Shown here one piece after another: positions 17,175 to 26,048 of a stretch of DNA of 64,000 nt; position 1 is the first letter of the stretch, and each line of letters begins with the position of its first letter. Made by a program: the position numbers and the translations under genes. Under the pieces are notes generated by a model that worked only from the letters and a program-made list of their open reading frames with translations, was not told where the DNA came from and ran no database searches. The stretch is from Orenia metallireducens (GTDB lineage Bacteria; Bacillota; Halanaerobiia; Halobacteroidales; Halobacteroidaceae). The DNA lies in the NCBI RefSeq assembly GCF_001693735.1, contig NZ_LWDV01000010.1, positions 132,365 through 196,364 of the forward strand, read 5' to 3'.

Positions 17175-17633
17175 CTACATCTGGCTACACAGCTGATCTA
17201 AATAAAGGTCACAAGTCTTAATATCCTTAGCTTTAATAGCAGTTTTACCAATAATCTTGTTATCTGATTTAGCTAACATCCTCTCTAATACTTCAAAGAC
17301 TTTTCCTTCACTTCCCCCCATAGTAGCCAATAGGTAAATTTCTTTTCCATTAAAGTTAAACTGATTAACAAAACGGCGTACTGCTGGAGGTATCTTGGCT
17401 GCCCATACAGGGGTAATTAGGCAGATAATATTACTATCACCTTGATGAAAATTAATATCAGATTCTTTATCTCTAAAAGCATAATATCCACCTTTAAACC
17501 ATCCAACTATCCCCTTAAAATCCTCTCCCTTATCTGCAATACGATATAAGTTTGAATCTAGTCTATCAGATAACATCTTAGCTACCTCTTCACAATTGCC
17601 TGTTCTAGAATAATAATAGATATCTACCTTCAT
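17175..17633 (-). CDS. Flavodoxin-domain protein
   Basis: This 152-residue FMN-binding fold begins with the phosphate-loop sequence YYSRTGNCEEVA (residues 7-18). It carries LITPVWAAKIPP, where the Trp usually packs on the flavin, and LLATMGGSEG in the third loop. It is probably a small electron carrier or an NAD(P)H:FMN-type reductase in the cytoplasm. It is monocistronic, with a MITE-like element upstream. The redox partner is unknown. Confidence 0.88.
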   Translation of the reverse strand: MKVDIYYYSRTGNCEEVAKMLSDRLDSNLYRIADKGEDFKGIVGWFKGGYYAFRDKESDINFHQGDSNIICLITPVWAAKIPPAVRRFVNQFNFNGKEIYLLATMGGSEGKVFEVLERMLAKSDNKIIGKTAIKAKDIKTCDLYLDQLCSQM

Positions 17634-17817
17634 AGCTATCTAGCCCCCTTTTTAGCAAGATTAAATAGGCAATAAGCTATTTTAATGTTACGTTAAATAA
17701 ATGAACTTTATTCAACATTTAAGTTAACTTTCTGTTAAATTTAGATATATAATAATTACTTTTAAACTTACTAGGTGGTAGTGACAAGAAACTAATTAAA
17801 GTTTAATATCGATAATG

Positions 17818-18360
17818 GCTGTTAATGCGTATATTGTGACAGTCTTTATTTTTTAAAAAGTAAGCAAAGCTTTCATTGATCTAATTAAAAAAGTTACGGG
17901 AAAGCTTATCAACTTTCACCCCAAGGGTACTTCTTTCAGGGCGTTCCCGTGTTACTTTTGTACCTAAGAGCATCATTCAGGAAGAAATACCGCTTCCTTT
18001 AAAGATCATTGCTACAAAAATAGCCAAACCTACGAGTTTTACCTTAAGGGTTATAAAGCAACCCCTTCGTGGCAAGGGCAGCCCAGTCTAGAAAAAAATA
18101 TCCTACGAGTCTAACCTACGGGTTTAAAAAGCAAACCCTTCGTGGTAAACCCGATCAAGACTCTCCGTGGCAGAGCCCACTCAGCAATCAAAGTGCTTAT
18201 TGTTATTATTAATTAGATTCTTTGATTAAATTTTAACTGAGCTCCAAAATCTCAGCTCAATTCTTGCTTCATTCAAACAGAAATTTTTTCAGTTTAAAAT
18301 CTTTTAATTCTCAATCCTCAATTCTTAAAAATGTCACATTATCTCTATATTATATCAATA
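17818..18360. repeat. MITE-like element, stem-loop type, copy B
   Basis: This is the longest copy, filling most of the 746-bp gap between trkA and the flavodoxin gene. Its left end, GTTAATGCGTATATTGTGAC, resembles the left ends at 36085 and 48006. Its right end, TGTCACATTATCTCTATATT, resembles the reverse of ATAGAGATATTGCGACA. Inside are several nested hairpins of the CTACGAGTCT/AGACTCTCCGTGG and CTACGGGTTT/AAACCCTTCGTGG types. A CACCCCAAGGGTACTTCTT block is shared with copy D. Confidence 0.7.
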
Positions 18361-18379
18361 CCAGTATTAGTACAGAACA

Positions 18380-19048
18380 TTATTTAAGTAAAACCTTAGC
18401 AGCTTTAGTAATATTATCTGATCTGCCCACTAAAAATAATTGGCTTAATTCTTTCACTTTGGTATTTCCATGAGGGATAATCAATCTATCCTCCTGTTGG
18501 TCAAAGATCCCTGAAATTAAGATATGTTCTGGGAAGCCCTTAGTCTTAACAATTTCAGAGATACTCTTACCGTCACACCAAGACCCTTTTGGTACTGTTA
18601 AAACAGATATCTCAGCTTTACCACCACTTAGAGAATAAACCTTTCTTATATCTGGTTGTTCAATATCAAGAACAAACTCTTCTACCAATAAATCCATAAC
18701 CCCAGCAATGGTAGTAGCCCCTGCCAGTTTATAGGCACTCTTATACTCAGGGTCTCTCATTCTAACCATTATCTGCTGTGCATTATAGTTCTTTGCCAAT
18801 AGCGCAAAGGCTAGGTTATCAGCATCATTTCTCATCACTCCAACGGCAATATCACAGCGCTGAATCCCAGATTCCTTAAGGACATTGATATTTGTAGCAT
18901 TACCACAGATGCTGACAGCACCATATTGGGAATAGACCCTCTCACACATCTCTCTATCTAAATCAATTACCACTACATCATGGTTCTCTGTTAACCTCTT
19001 AGTCAAGTTCCTACCAACTACACCTGCACCAGCAATAACAATATACAT
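18380..19048 (-). CDS. trkA: Potassium-uptake regulatory subunit (TrkA/KtrA)
   Basis: This cytoplasmic RCK protein gates the Trk channel through nucleotide binding. At 222 residues it has one RCK-N/RCK-C pair, the KtrA-like form rather than the doubled Gram-negative TrkA. The Rossmann motif IAGAGVVGRNL (residues 5-15) is followed by VVIDLD, whose acidic end suits NAD binding. The C-terminal half matches TrkA-C (AEISVLTVPKGSWCDG, LIIPHGNTKV). It starts 2 bp after the trkH stop, so the two are co-translated. Confidence 0.94.
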   Translation of the reverse strand: MYIVIAGAGVVGRNLTKRLTENHDVVVIDLDREMCERVYSQYGAVSICGNATNINVLKESGIQRCDIAVGVMRNDADNLAFALLAKNYNAQQIMVRMRDPEYKSAYKLAGATTIAGVMDLLVEEFVLDIEQPDIRKVYSLSGGKAEISVLTVPKGSWCDGKSISEIVKTKGFPEHILISGIFDQQEDRLIIPHGNTKVKELSQLFLVGRSDNITKAAKVLLK

Positions 19049-19049
19049 T

Positions 19050-20525
19050 CTAATCCCTCCAAGCTCCTCTATTAAATATTACAAAGATTGGTAATATTTC
19101 TAATCTTCCTGCTAACATACCAATAATATATGTAACCTTTATTACATCTGATAGACTCTGCATCTTAGCCACACTAAAATAAAATGGCCCAATATTCCCC
19201 AAGGCTGAAAAGATACCTGAAAAGGCATTCCAAGGCTCTAAATCTGAGAAGATAGCTGTGATTCCTCCACCAATTACAATTAATAATATCCACCCAAAGA
19301 CCAATGCGACAATTCTAAAGATTTCAGTATCTGGTATTACATTTTCATCTACTACAACTGGTAAAACAGCACGTTCAGGATAATAGACTTTCTTTATCTC
19401 CCTCTTAAATAATTTATTTAAAATTACTACCCTGATTAATTTAATACCACCAGATGTAGAACCAACACAGCCACCAACTAACATTAAAATTAACAACAAT
19501 TGCTTTGCTAAAGCAGGAAAGAAGACTGAATTGATATCTTCAGTAGCATAACCTGTTGTAGTTATAACTGAAATAACTTGAAATAAAGTCTTACGAATCA
19601 CCTCTTCAAACTCTACTAAAGCAAAAGGAAACTCTATATAATGGTCTAAGATGATTAAAGTGCTTACCCCTATAATGATTCCCCAGAAGTACTTCATCTC
19701 AATTCCTTCCCACAATTCACTCAACTTTCCAGTCAATACCTTATAATGTACCAAGAAATTAATTCCACCCAATGCCATAAATAAGATGATAACATACTCT
19801 ATAGCCCTATAATAAGTATAGCCAGCCTGTTTAAAATGGGCTATACTCTGATCATAATTGGAAAAACCTCCAGTTGATAAGGTTGTAAAGGAATGGGTTA
19901 GCGCATCAAAAAAGCTTAAGCCTAAAACTTTTAAGATCACTATCTCTATTAATGTAAATCCTATGTAAATTCCCCATAGAATCTTAATCGTCTTAAAAAT
20001 ATTTGGAACTGGACGAGACATATTTATCTTATGGCTTTCAGCAGTAAATAGCTGGAACAGCCCTGACTGTCCACGAAAAGTAACTACAAGAAAGAAGGTC
20101 AAAAAACCAAGCCCTCCAAACCATTGGATTAAACAGCGCCAAAATAGAATAGACTTTGGCATTTGGCTCAGTCCAGAGAAGACTGTAATTCCAGTGGTGG
20201 TAAACCCACTTACTGTCTCAAATAAAGCATCTATATAAGAGTAATCTAAAGCCAGATAAAAAGGGATTGCTCCTATTATAGAAATCACAATCCATCCTAA
20301 AGCACAGACCAACATACCTGTAGATGGAGAGATCTCATCTTCACGAGATTTAAACCTAGTTAATAATCCCATCACCACAGAGAATATAGCTGGAATCAAA
20401 TAAATCCTAACTAGATCATCTTGATAGATCAAACTGACGATAATCGGAATCAACAGTACTACTCCTAATAATACTAACAAAGAGCCTAAGAGACTTATGA
20501 TTGTCTTTAACTTTGAATTTTTCAA
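19050..20525 (-). CDS. trkH: Potassium-uptake membrane subunit TrkH
   Basis: This is the pore-forming K+ (or Na+-coupled K+) transporter, 491 residues with about ten membrane helices and four selectivity-filter repeats: TVSGFTTTGITVF, SFTTLSTGGFSN, SVITTTGYAT and FSALGNIGP. Potassium import suits a halophile that balances salt with K+, though that habitat is inferred. The start is TTG after GGGAGG. A minimal ATG-TAT-TGA frame sits directly over it, its stop overlapping the TTG. trkA follows. Confidence 0.95.
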   Translation of the reverse strand: MKNSKLKTIISLLGSLLVLLGVVLLIPIIVSLIYQDDLVRIYLIPAIFSVVMGLLTRFKSREDEISPSTGMLVCALGWIVISIIGAIPFYLALDYSYIDALFETVSGFTTTGITVFSGLSQMPKSILFWRCLIQWFGGLGFLTFFLVVTFRGQSGLFQLFTAESHKINMSRPVPNIFKTIKILWGIYIGFTLIEIVILKVLGLSFFDALTHSFTTLSTGGFSNYDQSIAHFKQAGYTYYRAIEYVIILFMALGGINFLVHYKVLTGKLSELWEGIEMKYFWGIIIGVSTLIILDHYIEFPFALVEFEEVIRKTLFQVISVITTTGYATEDINSVFFPALAKQLLLILMLVGGCVGSTSGGIKLIRVVILNKLFKREIKKVYYPERAVLPVVVDENVIPDTEIFRIVALVFGWILLIVIGGGITAIFSDLEPWNAFSGIFSALGNIGPFYFSVAKMQSLSDVIKVTYIIGMLAGRLEILPIFVIFNRGAWRD

Positions 20526-20587
20526 TACATTTTTCCTCCCTTCTTAATATACTTTTAAGCAATTCCACTAATGTACTGATATATAAA

Positions 20588-20870
20588 TTGAGATAATAGA
20601 TAGATATTGCGACACTTTTATTTCAGTGTATAGTTGACAGTGGTTTACATGAAGAGTCATCCAACTTGTAAGGATAGTTAAGTTCAAAACCTCACACCTC
20701 ATCTCCAACCTTTCTCCTACTCTTAGGAGAAGGGAGGCAAACAAAGAAAAAAACTGTTCCCCCTCTCATTATTTAAGGAGAGACTGGTTGTGTACGAAGA
20801 GTAATTGAACTGTATTACTCGTAGGGGGATTAAGGAGTGAGGTTTGAAAGTGTTGTAATATAACTTTAAT
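20588..20870. repeat. MITE-like element, CTCACC type, copy 2
   Basis: It occupies the 422-bp gap between hslO and trkH. The left end ATAGATAGATATTGCGACACTTTT matches the right-end type of the stem-loop elements in reverse. Internally AAACCTCAC...GTGAGGTTTG is inverted. The stretch from AAGGAGAGACTGG to GTGAGGTTTGAAAGT matches the reverse complement of the copy at 3128 almost base for base. Confidence 0.72.
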
Positions 20871-20884
20871 AAGCACTTCCTATA

Positions 20885-20912
20885 TAAAAATAGAGAGGTA
20901 TTACCCTCTCTA
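20885..20912 (-). terminator. Terminator after hslO
   Basis: TAGAGAGG pairs with CCTCTCTA around a 6-base loop on the minus strand and is followed by TTTTTATA. It lies 35 bp past the hslO stop. Confidence 0.75.
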
Positions 20913-20947
20913 CAATTAACTTTAGTATATAAATTTCATGAAAAGAT

Positions 20948-21835
20948 CTAATTCTCCTCTTTACACTTAGCTAGGATTTCTTCTATATCCTCTTCACCAA
21001 ATTGATAGGATTGATTACAGAAGTGGCAACGAATTTCAACCTTCCCTTGCTCCTCTAGAATCTCTTTGATCTCCTCTTCACCTAAACTAGCCGCTAAAGC
21101 AGCAATTCGATCTCGATTACATTTACATTGGAATTTAACATCAGCCTTCTCTAAAACTCTAAATTCAAAACCATCTAATATCTTCTCTAATATCTCCTCT
21201 GGTGTGAGCCCTTCTTCTATTAAAGAGCTTATTGATTTTATCTCTGCTAAGTTCTCTTCTAGTCTACTTATAGTCTCTTCACTGGCATCAGGTAATAACT
21301 GAATTAAAAACCCACCAGCTGCTTTGACTGATAAATCAGTATCAACTAAAACACCTAATCCTACTGCTGAAGGTGTTTGCTCAGATTTAGTGAAGTAATA
21401 AGTTAAATCCTCAGCAATTTCACCAGAAATCAATGGTACACTCCCTGTATAAGGCTCTCTTATCCCTAAATCCTTCTTAATAGTCAAATATCCTTTACCC
21501 ACAGCCTTAGCTACATCTAGCTTTCCTACTTCATTTTTCATAAAATCAATATTAGGATTACTTACATATCCTCTAACTTCACCTTTATAGTTGGCATTAA
21601 CGATGATCCTCTTTAAAGGTCCATCACCTATAATATCTAAACTGATCTCCATCCCTGATTTAACCAAATTACCAACTATTAGTCCTCCAGTTAAAGCTCT
21701 TCCCAAGGCTGCCGTTGCTACAGGTGTAGTCTGATGTGCCTGCTGGGCATCATTAACTGCATCAGTAGACCTTACTGCTACAGCTCTAATCTCCTTATTT
21801 GTTGTCATTGCTCTGATAATATAATCTTGTGTCAT
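20948..21835 (-). CDS. hslO: Hsp33 redox-regulated chaperone
   Basis: This holdase chaperone is switched on by oxidation of a zinc-bound cysteine centre. The 295 residues end with the expected CKC (FQCKCNRDR) and CHFC (IRCHFCNQSY) pairs that bind zinc in the reduced form. The N-terminal domain begins DYIIRAMTTNKEIRA. The start ATG follows GGAGGAG and overlaps the stop of the PHP gene by 4 bp, so the two are co-translated. Confidence 0.95.
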   Translation of the reverse strand: MTQDYIIRAMTTNKEIRAVAVRSTDAVNDAQQAHQTTPVATAALGRALTGGLIVGNLVKSGMEISLDIIGDGPLKRIIVNANYKGEVRGYVSNPNIDFMKNEVGKLDVAKAVGKGYLTIKKDLGIREPYTGSVPLISGEIAEDLTYYFTKSEQTPSAVGLGVLVDTDLSVKAAGGFLIQLLPDASEETISRLEENLAEIKSISSLIEEGLTPEEILEKILDGFEFRVLEKADVKFQCKCNRDRIAALAASLGEEEIKEILEEQGKVEIRCHFCNQSYQFGEEDIEEILAKCKEEN

Positions 21836-22719
21836 TTATTGCTCCTCCTTAGTTCTCTTAATTGCTCTATAATATTATAATCATTGCCTGCTACCCCACC
21901 AAGCTCTATCTTAGGTTTCAAATGACCATGAAAATCACTTCCAGCAGTTGCTAGTAGACCCTTCTTCTCTGCTAAAGCTAACCACTCTGCTACCTCTTCT
22001 TCATTATGGTAAGTACTATAAGATTCAATCCCCTGTAAACCTGCTTCAATCAGGTCATCTATCACATCTTCATCTTCTGGGCTTAATGTAGAACCTGGAT
22101 GAGCCAATACAGCTACACCGCCTATCTCCTTAATTAACTTGATAGTATCCTTAGCAGAAGGCTTCCAACAAGGGATATCAGCAGGCTGTCCTGCTCTAAA
22201 GAAGTCAAGATAAAAATTAAAATAAGGCTGATCACTCTTCTCACCTGTATAATAGGTCTCTAATCTAGGATCTTCCTTACTCTCAGTCTTTGCCAATAAG
22301 ACTTCAGCAATAAATCCGCCTAAAGGTCTATCATTATCTGCTTTCTCTAGTACTTCTTGAGCAGTAATGTTAAAACCCAATTGCTGTAACCGTTCAATTC
22401 TGCCATAAAACTGTTCCTTTTTAGCCTCTTCCATCCCTCCTAATAGTTCATCTATCTTAGGAGAATTATAATCTATATAGTATCCTAAAATATGTAAAAT
22501 ATTATCGCCATAATTTGTATCAAACTCAATTCCAGGAATAATCTCTAAATTATTATCTTCAACTAACTCTAAAGCCTCTGAAATTGCATCAGTCAAATTA
22601 TGATCAGTAATAGAAATTGCTGCCAACCCTCTATCCATTGCCATCTCTATTAGCTCTTGAGGAGTAAGATCAGCATCATCACTATAATTACTGTGCACAT
22701 GTAAGTCTATCTTCTTCAT
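21832..22719 (-). CDS. PHP-domain phosphoesterase (RNase AM/TrpH type)
   Basis: The protein has the PHP metal-site motifs: DLHVHSNYSDDADLTP near the start, ITDHNLTD, GIEFDT, VLAHPGST and a final TAGSDFHGH. At about 295 residues it matches the TrpH/YciV group, whose members act as 5'-nucleotidases or 5'-3' exonucleases on short RNA and 3',5'-bisphosphates. The assignment to that activity is by family only. AAAGGAGG lies just before two adjacent ATG codons; I use the second, 5 bases downstream. It heads the pair with hslO. Confidence 0.9.
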   Translation of the reverse strand: MKKIDLHVHSNYSDDADLTPQELIEMAMDRGLAAISITDHNLTDAISEALELVEDNNLEIIPGIEFDTNYGDNILHILGYYIDYNSPKIDELLGGMEEAKKEQFYGRIERLQQLGFNITAQEVLEKADNDRPLGGFIAEVLLAKTESKEDPRLETYYTGEKSDQPYFNFYLDFFRAGQPADIPCWKPSAKDTIKLIKEIGGVAVLAHPGSTLSPEDEDVIDDLIEAGLQGIESYSTYHNEEEVAEWLALAEKKGLLATAGSDFHGHLKPKIELGGVAGNDYNIIEQLRELRRSNK

Positions 22720-23004
22720 CATTTCCTCCTTTATCATTATACCAACTTCTTTACTAGATTATAGTTTAAACCCCATACATAAATATATCAAATTATTATA
22801 GAAAAAATCAATATTATTAAATAATTATACCATAGAAATATCAATCCTTTAGATTAAATTATGAATAAATTTCTAAAGCTATACCCCCTAATAGTCACTA
22901 TTAAATATACTATAATACAGATTAAACCTAAAATATCAATCAAATTATTTTTTGCTGGATTCTTATAATTGTTGAAAATGATATGAATTTTATGACAATA
23001 TTAT

Positions 23005-23033
23005 TTGACATAAAATAGTAAATTAATTATAAT
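23005..23033 (+). promoter_or_regulatory. Sigma-A promoter of the HD-GYP gene
   Basis: TTGACA (23005-23010) and TATAAT (23028-23033) are separated by 17 bp, a perfect consensus. Transcription would begin near 23040, giving a leader of about 115 nt. The -10 element lies within the left arm of an inverted repeat. Confidence 0.82.
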
Positions 23034-23060
23034 CAATTTGTTGCATAGGTTGATTATAAT
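23026..23060. promoter_or_regulatory. Inverted repeat over the HD-GYP promoter, candidate operator
   Basis: ATTATAATCAA (23026-23036) and TTGATTATAAT (23050-23060) are perfect 11-bp complements with a 13-bp spacer. The left arm covers the -10 box and the repeat spans the expected transcript start, a good position for a repressor site. No candidate regulator is adjacent. Confidence 0.55.
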
Positions 23061-23155
23061 GGTTAGTCAGTAGTTAATCATACTAAACCAATACGAGTAA
23101 TTATACTATTACTGTAAATATACCAACTAATTTAATTTTATTAAGGGGCGAAAAA

Positions 23156-24214
23156 ATGAGAATAGTTAAAACAGAAAATGTAACTTCTAAGATGAAGTTA
23201 GCTAAAGCTATCTATCATCAAGAAAATATATTATTAAATACTAATTGTAAAAATTTATATAAATACAAAGAAAGATTATTAAAACTTGGTATAAGACATC
23301 TATACATAGAGGATAAGATATCAGAAGATATAGAGATTAATAATCTGATCAGTGAAGAGACTAGATTAAAAGGTAAGATTATTATTAAAAAAGTCTTTAG
23401 TGATATCTCTAAGAATCAAAGGATTAATATCGATGAAATTAATAATTTTATTGAAGAACTAACTAAAGAGATATTAAATAGTCAAGAATTATTGGCAAAC
23501 CTTGTAGATATAAAATCTTATGATTCATATACCTTCGATCATTCTGTAAACGTTGCAGCTTTATCATTACTGATTGGTAAATCATTAAATTATAATAAAG
23601 AGCAACTGATTAAATTAGGAGTCGGATCTATCTTACATGATATAGGTAAGATAGCCATCCCCAAGAATATCTTAAATAAAACAACTAAGCTCAATGACCA
23701 TGAGTTTAAAACTATTAAAAAGCATCCCCGCTTAGGATATGAGAATATAAAAGAGCATCATGAGATCAGTCCTATCTCTAGGATTGTGATCTTATCTCAC
23801 CATGAAAAGGTTGATGGGTCTGGCTATCCCAAAGGATTAATTGGAGATGAGATTCATGAATTTGCTAAAATAGTGGCTATTACTGATGTATTTGATGCAC
23901 TTACCAGTGATAGATGCTATAGAAAAAAATGGTCTATAAATAAGACAATTGACTTCTTAATAGCTAATGCTAATAGCCATTTTGATATCAATATTCTTAA
24001 TACATTTATTCAAAAAACTCCTCTCTACCCTAATGGAACCTTAGTCAAATTAAGTAATGGAGCAGTCGCTGTTGTAAAGGAACAAAATAAGAGCTTTCCT
24101 CTAAGACCAATTGTTAAAATAATCAAAGATAGTCTAGGCAATAGATTAAAAGAACCTTATATATTAAATTTGCTAGAGGTTACTAACATCACTATAATAA
24201 ATGAGGATGAATGA
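23156..24214 (+). CDS. HD-GYP domain cyclic-di-GMP phosphodiesterase
   Basis: This is a 352-residue cytoplasmic protein. The N-terminal 110 residues resemble DUF3391, often found before HD-GYP domains. The catalytic domain has SILHDIGKIAIP, HPRLGYENI, ILSHHEKVDGSGYPKGL and ITDVFDALTSDR, so the HD pair and the GYP motif are intact and c-di-GMP hydrolysis is expected. No GGDEF or receiver domain is present. AAGGGGCG precedes the ATG. It is one of only two plus-strand genes here and has its own strong promoter. Confidence 0.93.
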   Translation: MRIVKTENVTSKMKLAKAIYHQENILLNTNCKNLYKYKERLLKLGIRHLYIEDKISEDIEINNLISEETRLKGKIIIKKVFSDISKNQRINIDEINNFIEELTKEILNSQELLANLVDIKSYDSYTFDHSVNVAALSLLIGKSLNYNKEQLIKLGVGSILHDIGKIAIPKNILNKTTKLNDHEFKTIKKHPRLGYENIKEHHEISPISRIVILSHHEKVDGSGYPKGLIGDEIHEFAKIVAITDVFDALTSDRCYRKKWSINKTIDFLIANANSHFDINILNTFIQKTPLYPNGTLVKLSNGAVAVVKEQNKSFPLRPIVKIIKDSLGNRLKEPYILNLLEVTNITIINEDE

Positions 24215-24281
24215 ATTATATTGGTCATTATTTTAAATCCAATCATATTAAATACTAACTAGTATAAATTATAATTTCAAT

Positions 24282-24316
24282 TATTATAGGGGAGTTTTAT
24301 TATACTCCTCTATAAT
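24282..24316. terminator. Hairpin terminator between convergent genes
   Basis: ATTATAGGGGAG pairs with CTCCTCTATAAT with slight mismatch around an AT-rich loop. It lies between the stops of the HD-GYP gene (plus) and mpg (minus) and can serve both. Confidence 0.65.
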
Positions 24317-24319
24317 AAT

Positions 24320-24907
24320 TTATCTTGATACAAAAGGATTTCCTTTGATATAAAAGCGCCATAGTTTCTCCTTATACTCCTCTGCATAATCTATATTAAT
24401 TCGCTTGTCTTTCACTACCTCTAGCTTATAATTAGAGTCTAAAACATAGAGTTTATCACCATAAGTCATATCATAACCATTCAACTTCTTATCTATAGCC
24501 AAAGCTTGGCATAACTTCCCTGGACCATTGGTCAAATCCTCTACCTTCTTACTCTTAATCTGCCTATACTTTCTAATAGTATCTAACCCCTCAATCGGCT
24601 CTACAGCTCTAATTAAAACTGCTTCTGGCTTCCCTACACTAGCGGTGACTATATTCAAACAATTATACATTCCATAAATTAGATAGATATAGGCATTACC
24701 TGCTCTTCCAAACATCACCTCTGTCCTCTTTGTTCTCTTATTCTGATAAGCATGACAAGCTTTATCCTCAGGTCCTATATAGGCTTCAGTCTCTACTATC
24801 TTAGAGATTATCTTCTGACCATCTAGCTCTCTTACTAGCAACTTACCCAGTAAATCTTGAGCTACATTCACTCCATCCCTTTGATAAAAGTCTAATTTAA
24901 GTTTCAA
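24320..24907 (-). CDS. mpg: 3-methyladenine DNA glycosylase (AAG/MPG family)
   Basis: This base-excision repair enzyme removes alkylated purines. The 195 residues contain the family blocks ARD-like QDLLGKLLVR, IVETEAYIGPEDKACH with the catalytic Glu, NAYIYLIYGMYNCLNIVT, VLIRAVEPIEG and LTNGPGKLCQALAI. The start is TTG after GAGGAGGG. It appears monocistronic. Confidence 0.94.
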   Translation of the reverse strand: MKLKLDFYQRDGVNVAQDLLGKLLVRELDGQKIISKIVETEAYIGPEDKACHAYQNKRTKRTEVMFGRAGNAYIYLIYGMYNCLNIVTASVGKPEAVLIRAVEPIEGLDTIRKYRQIKSKKVEDLTNGPGKLCQALAIDKKLNGYDMTYGDKLYVLDSNYKLEVVKDKRINIDYAEEYKEKLWRFYIKGNPFVSR

Positions 24908-25086
24908 AATATCCCTCCTCTTATTTCATAGATTTAACGCATTCTATAATTATAGCCATCCAAATAATTAATATTTTTTTATTTTATCCCATCATAGATG
25001 TAATTATAAACAAGTTAAAATATCCTCATAAAAGAAGAAGGACTAAATTAATAGCCCTTAATATATTTTATATATAAAATATATTA

Positions 25087-25362
25087 TTATCTATTTCTTG
25101 ATAAGTACAATGAAATAAGCCCAACTACAAAAGCAACTATTATCGGTATGCTGATAAAAAACTTATTTAAGTCCCTCCCAACTAAGCTACCTATCCCCCA
25201 CACCTCTACTACTATCTGCTTACTAGCAATATTTAAAATTGCTCCTAATAGTCCAAAAACTACAGCTACAACTATTCTGGCTCCCCAGTTATCAGCCTTT
25301 AAGGTAAAAATAACTGCCAGACTAGCTATTATAGTGGTTATAATGATATTGATAATCCCCAT
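25087..25362 (-). CDS. Small hypothetical membrane protein
   Basis: This 91-residue protein has three predicted membrane segments (about 2-22, 26-46 and 70-88) and a short charged loop between the last two. GGGGGAG precedes the ATG, so translation is likely. No family is recognised and no functional partner adjoins it. Confidence 0.7.
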   Translation of the reverse strand: MGIINIIITTIIASLAVIFTLKADNWGARIVVAVVFGLLGAILNIASKQIVVEVWGIGSLVGRDLNKFFISIPIIVAFVVGLISLYLSRNR

Positions 25363-25477
25363 TTAAGCTCCCCCTTTTAGACTAAGTTATTAACCTCTTA
25401 GCTACTTAAACCCTATTGAACTATTTTTATCTAAAGAATTTAACAGTAAATATATCACTTATCTTCTCTGCCTATCC

Positions 25478-25642
25478 TTAAAATCCTTTAATTAGATAGA
25501 TAACCTTTATTAATCTATTTAAATCCACATACATCTCATCTAACTCCATACTTATTGTGTTTCTATTTCCAAAAGGAGTATGAAACGAGAGGAAAAATTT
25601 GATTACCTCTAAAAAATCAGCTAACCCCTCTTTACTAAACAT
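25478..25642 (-). CDS. Small hypothetical protein, 54 residues
   Basis: A short frame starts at an ATG 7 bases after AAGGAG and ends at a TAA. It begins MFSKEGLADFLEVIKFF and ends IKVIYLIKGF. It is amphipathic rather than clearly membrane-spanning. A central SMELDEMY stretch is faintly like the SxxLDxxI motif of Spo0E-type phosphatases, too weak to name. It is the only coding signal in the gap 25363-26048. The good ribosome-binding site is the main evidence. Confidence 0.5.
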   Translation of the reverse strand: MFSKEGLADFLEVIKFFLSFHTPFGNRNTISMELDEMYVDLNRLIKVIYLIKGF

Positions 25643-25844
25643 ATAATTCTCCTTTCAAATTTAATTTGTAATTCTGCTAGATTCCAAACAATTAATTACC
25701 TATACCTAGATATTCTTATAATCTTATCTAACTAAAATCTCTTATTTCTAATATAAAGCTATCATAAAGGAATTCCATCTATATACTACCATATAAGGTT
25801 TATCTATTTAAAAAATTTACACTTTTACTATTTATATTTTAAAT

Positions 25845-25871
25845 CAAAAAAGAGGAGCCTATCAGCTCCTC
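25845..25871 (-). terminator. Terminator of the proBA transcript
   Basis: GAGGAGC and GCTCCTC pair around a 6-base loop and are followed on the minus strand by TTTTTTGATTT. It lies downstream of proA. Confidence 0.78.
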
Positions 25872-25929
25872 AAAATATAATTATTTATTTGTTACCTGTT
25901 ACTTATCACTCAGCACCTGTTACTGCTTC

Positions 25930-26047
25930 CTACGAGTCTTTTAGACTCTTCGTGAGGAGAAATAAAGTTTCATATTTTTGAGAAACTTTATAATCACGGA
26001 GAGTTTAAATTTAAACTCGAAGGGCAAAAATTCCCAATCGAATTTTT
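25930..26047. repeat. Hairpin cluster after proA, shared with the nadD 3' region
   Basis: It holds CTACGAGTCT...AGACTCTTCGTG, AAAGTTTC...GAAACTTT, GAGTTTAAATTTAAACTC, and AAAAATTC...GAATTTTT. The first and last also occur together at 13020-13069. The last ends 2 bp from the proA stop and probably aids termination. Confidence 0.6.
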
Positions 26048-26048
26048 C

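Noticed and set aside
18264-18473. A 69-codon plus-strand open frame at the edge of repeat copy B.
   Set aside because: It runs antisense into trkA, begins in the repeat, and has no ribosome site.
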